From positions 992,001 to 1,056,000 of the forward strand of contig NZ_JAPEOZ010000001.1 of NCBI RefSeq assembly GCF_026340655.1: a stretch of 64,000 nt of DNA. The letters run 5' to 3'. The notes under the pieces were generated by a model. That model made no database searches, had not been told where the DNA came from, and saw only the letters and a list, made by a program, of their open reading frames with translations. The translations under genes and the position numbers were made by a program. Below are positions 61,715 through 64,000 of this stretch, in pieces (positions within the stretch are counted from its first letter, which is position 1; the number at the start of each line of letters is the position of its first letter). The DNA comes from Streptomyces sp. NBC_01275 (lineage in GTDB: Bacteria; Actinomycetota; Actinomycetes; Streptomycetales; Streptomycetaceae).

Positions 61715-63922
61715 GTGCGCCTGTCCCCCCTAGGGGCCGCGCTGGCGGCGGCGGCCCTGCTGCTGGCCCCGCCGGCACGGGCCGCCGACGCCCCGACCGC
61801 CGATCAGGCCGTTTCCGTCGACGATCCGGCCCGTTACGTCAACCCCTTCGTCGGCACCGCTCCGGGCGGACTCGACTACGGCAATGGAGGCGGCGGCGGA
61901 AACACGTTTCCGGGCGCTTCCGCGCCGTTGGGCGGTATCCAGTGGAGCCCGGACACGGTCACGCCCCAGTTCGGCGGATACGCCTACGGCGACAACCGGA
62001 TCCGCGGCTTCAGCCTCACCCATCTCTCCGGAGCGGGCTGCAGCGACTACGGCAACGTACCGTTCATGCCCCTGACCGGCCGCCCCGCGCCGGACCCCGC
62101 GGCCCGCCACGCCGCCTTCTCCCACACCGACGAGGAGGCGACGCCGGGCAGTTACCGCGTCGACCTCGGCAACGGCATCCGTACGGAGCTGGCCGCCACC
62201 GCGCGCTCCGGCATCGCGCGCTTCAGCTACCCGGCGAACGCGGCGGACCCGGCGGACCCGGTGAATCCGGCGGACCCGGAACGCTCCGCCGGGCTGACGG
62301 TGGACGCCGGGCAGGCGGCCAACAAGGCCACCGGAGAGATCACCGTCGGCTCCGACACGCTGTCCGGGTTCACCGACAGCGGCGGTTTCTGCAAGTCGAC
62401 CAACCGCTACCGCCTCTACTTCCACGCGGTCTTCGACCAGCCCTTCGCCCACACCGAGCCGTTGGACGGCAAGACGTCCGGGGCGTACGTCTCCTTCGCC
62501 CCCGGGACCCGCACGGTGACCGCGCGCGTGGGCGTCTCCTTCGTCAGCGTGGCCGCCGCCCGCGACAACGCGCGCGCGGAGCAGCGCGGTCTGCCGTACG
62601 ACGCGGTCCGCCGGGTCGTGCGCGGCCGGTGGAACGACTGGCTCGGCCGGATCGCCGTCCGCGGGGGTACGCAGGCGCAGCGCCGGATGTTCTACAGCGC
62701 GCTGTACCACTCCCTGCTGCACCCCAGCACGTTCAGCGACGCCGACGGGCGGTACCGCGGCATGGACGGCGAGGTCCACCGGACCGAGGCCGGGCATGTG
62801 CAGTACGCGAACTTCTCCGGCTGGGACGTCTACCGCTCCCAGGTCCAGCTCCTGGCCCTGCTCGCCCCGCGCGAGGCCTCGGACGTCGCCCGCTCCATTC
62901 TCGACCAGGGTGTCCAGGCCGGATACTTCGACCGCTGGACCCTCGCCAACGGCGGCACCCGGGTGATGGTCGGCGACCCGCTGCCCGCCATGGCGGCTTC
63001 GCTGCACGCCTTCGGGGCAACCGATTTCGACGCCCGCGCGCTGCTGCGCTCCGCCGTCGCCGGACGCCAGGACGACCGACAGCGCCCGGGGCACGAGACG
63101 TACGACACGCTGGGCTACATTCCGGCCGGGACCAAGGGCGTGTGGGGCAGCGCGGCCACCACGCTGGAGTACGCCGTCGCCGACGCCGCCCTCGCCCAGC
63201 TGGCCGGACGCCTCGGCGAGACCGCCACGCAGACCGAGCTGCGGCGCGCGTCCGGCAACTGGCGCAACCTACTGCACCCCGACAGCCGTTACCTCCAGCC
63301 CCGCGCCGCCGACGGCGCCTGGCCGGCCTTCAGCCCGACCCAGCGCAAGGAGTACGTCGAGGGCAACGCGGCGCAGTACACCTGGATGGTCCCGCACGAC
63401 TTCCCGGCCCTGTTCGCCGCGATGGGCGGCGACGCCGCCGTCACCGCCCGCCTGGACGCGTTCTTCACCCACCTCAACGCGGGCGCCGACGAGCCGTACT
63501 CCTACCTCGGCAACGAGCCCTCGTTCAACACCCCTTGGGCCTACGACTACGCCGGTCGCCCCGACCGCACCCAGGATGTCGTACGGCGTGCGCTCACCAC
63601 CCTCTTCAACGACCGCCCGGAGGGCCTGGTCGGCAACGACGACCTCGGCGCGATGTCCTCCTGGGCGGTCTGGGCCTCCCTCGGCATGTACCCGCAGACG
63701 CCCGGAAGTTCCCGACTGGCCCTGGCGAGCCCGCTGTTCCCCGCCGCCACCGTCCACCGGGGCGACGGGGTCGACCTCACCGTCCTCGCGCCGGACGCGT
63801 CGGAGACGGCCTCCCGGGTGCGCGGCCTGACCCTCGACGGCCGTCCGGTGCAGGGCTCCTGGCTGCCGGACGCCTTCCCGGCCCGGGGCGGAGTCCTGCG
63901 CTACGACCTCACGGCGCCGTAG
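61715..63922 (+). CDS. Secreted GH92 alpha-mannosidase
   Basis: The GTG at 61715 has AGGAG six bases ahead; the product has 735 residues. A signal peptide (LGAALAAAALLLAPPARAADA) sends it outside. The rest is a GH92 domain: VNPFVGT...GNTFPGASAPLGGIQWSPDT at the start, HLSGAGCSDYG, FSGWDVYRSQ, then GNEPSFNTPWAYDYAG and GNDDLGAMSSWAVWASLGMYP with the acidic catalytic and calcium-binding residues typical of the family. It probably trims alpha-mannose from extracellular glycans. No carbohydrate-binding module is attached. Confidence 0.94.
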   Translation: MRLSPLGAALAAAALLLAPPARAADAPTADQAVSVDDPARYVNPFVGTAPGGLDYGNGGGGGNTFPGASAPLGGIQWSPDTVTPQFGGYAYGDNRIRGFSLTHLSGAGCSDYGNVPFMPLTGRPAPDPAARHAAFSHTDEEATPGSYRVDLGNGIRTELAATARSGIARFSYPANAADPADPVNPADPERSAGLTVDAGQAANKATGEITVGSDTLSGFTDSGGFCKSTNRYRLYFHAVFDQPFAHTEPLDGKTSGAYVSFAPGTRTVTARVGVSFVSVAAARDNARAEQRGLPYDAVRRVVRGRWNDWLGRIAVRGGTQAQRRMFYSALYHSLLHPSTFSDADGRYRGMDGEVHRTEAGHVQYANFSGWDVYRSQVQLLALLAPREASDVARSILDQGVQAGYFDRWTLANGGTRVMVGDPLPAMAASLHAFGATDFDARALLRSAVAGRQDDRQRPGHETYDTLGYIPAGTKGVWGSAATTLEYAVADAALAQLAGRLGETATQTELRRASGNWRNLLHPDSRYLQPRAADGAWPAFSPTQRKEYVEGNAAQYTWMVPHDFPALFAAMGGDAAVTARLDAFFTHLNAGADEPYSYLGNEPSFNTPWAYDYAGRPDRTQDVVRRALTTLFNDRPEGLVGNDDLGAMSSWAVWASLGMYPQTPGSSRLALASPLFPAATVHRGDGVDLTVLAPDASETASRVRGLTLDGRPVQGSWLPDAFPARGGVLRYDLTAP

Positions 63923-64000
63923 TAGTCGGCCACGCCCGCGTAGCCGGCCGAGCCGAACTCGGTGACGGCGCTGGACGCCCTGTCGGCAGAGTGACGGCAG
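63901..64000 (-). CDS. Possible C-terminal end of a convergent gene
   Basis: On the minus strand, 32 codons are open from the window edge to a TAG at 63901-63903. They read ...SSAVTEFGSAGYAGVADYYGAVRS with normal high-GC codon use. If real, it overlaps the GH92 end by 22 bases. Too little is visible to name it. Confidence 0.35.
   Translation of the reverse strand, partial: CRHSADRASSAVTEFGSAGYAGVADYYGAVRS

Noticed and set aside
61733..61746. Palindrome-like CCCCCTAGGGG as a TAGGGG regulator site
   Set aside because: It lies inside the signal-peptide coding part of the GH92 gene, far from the cluster; probably chance.

Overview
The window is high-GC DNA with actinomycete gene style: GTG starts, GGAGG-type ribosome sites, overlapping GTGA/ATGA gene junctions, TTA codons in a regulator, and CYP, SARP and LAL families. 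It is most probably a Streptomyces chromosome. The first 37 kb are one end of a modular type I polyketide (PKS) cluster. The rest looks like ordinary chromosome with a few interesting cassettes.

1-25.7 kb, minus strand, one apparent operon read right to left: a methyltransferase (24645-25682), a thioesterase-like hydrolase with a Cys nucleophile (23776-24648), a stand-alone condensation / degenerate adenylation / PCP protein (21496-23769), then three PKS genes. PKS A (14720-21367) has a loading AT-ACP and module 1 (KS-AT-KR-ACP). PKS B (3756-14516) has modules 2 and 3 (each KS-AT-DH-KR-ACP) but is broken by a 20-base deletion and a one-base deletion. PKS C (from 3638) runs off the left edge after KS-AT-DH. 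Motifs predict a monocarboxylic acyl starter, methylmalonyl extenders in modules 1 and 2, malonyl in modules 3 and 4, and double bonds from the DH/KR modules. A methyl-branched polyene joined to an amino-acid-derived unit is therefore the best guess; the closest architecture I recall is the polyenoyl tetramate family (lipomycin type). This is inference.

25.7-37.4 kb, plus strand: dTDP-glucose 4,6-dehydratase and thymidylyltransferase genes, a MarR regulator with a DHA2 exporter, a second sugar operon (E1/SpnQ-type C-3 dehydratase, DesI-type C-4 aminotransferase, macrolide-type glycosyltransferase) and a LAL (LuxR) regulator with two early TTA codons. Together they suggest an amino-trideoxyhexose added to the polyketide, with export and bldA-linked control. 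Repeated TAGGGG boxes in the same orientation precede both the PKS operon and the aminosugar operon.

37.5-64 kb: an MFS-like/carboxypeptidase-regulatory-domain fusion, a dicarboxylate/amino-acid symporter, argG with an ARG-box-like leader, a cassette of a 43-residue peptide, an ABC exporter and a methyltransferase-NUDIX-PCMT fusion (possible RiPP system), a TetR regulator, a secreted dipeptidase-like protein with a discoidin domain, an SDR epimerase behind a perfect 20-bp palindrome, a cytochrome P450, two alpha/beta hydrolases, an isochorismatase-family hydrolase, an AraC regulator, two tandem AfsR/SARP regulators, and a GH92 mannosidase. I saw no tRNA, rRNA, insertion sequence or CRISPR array.
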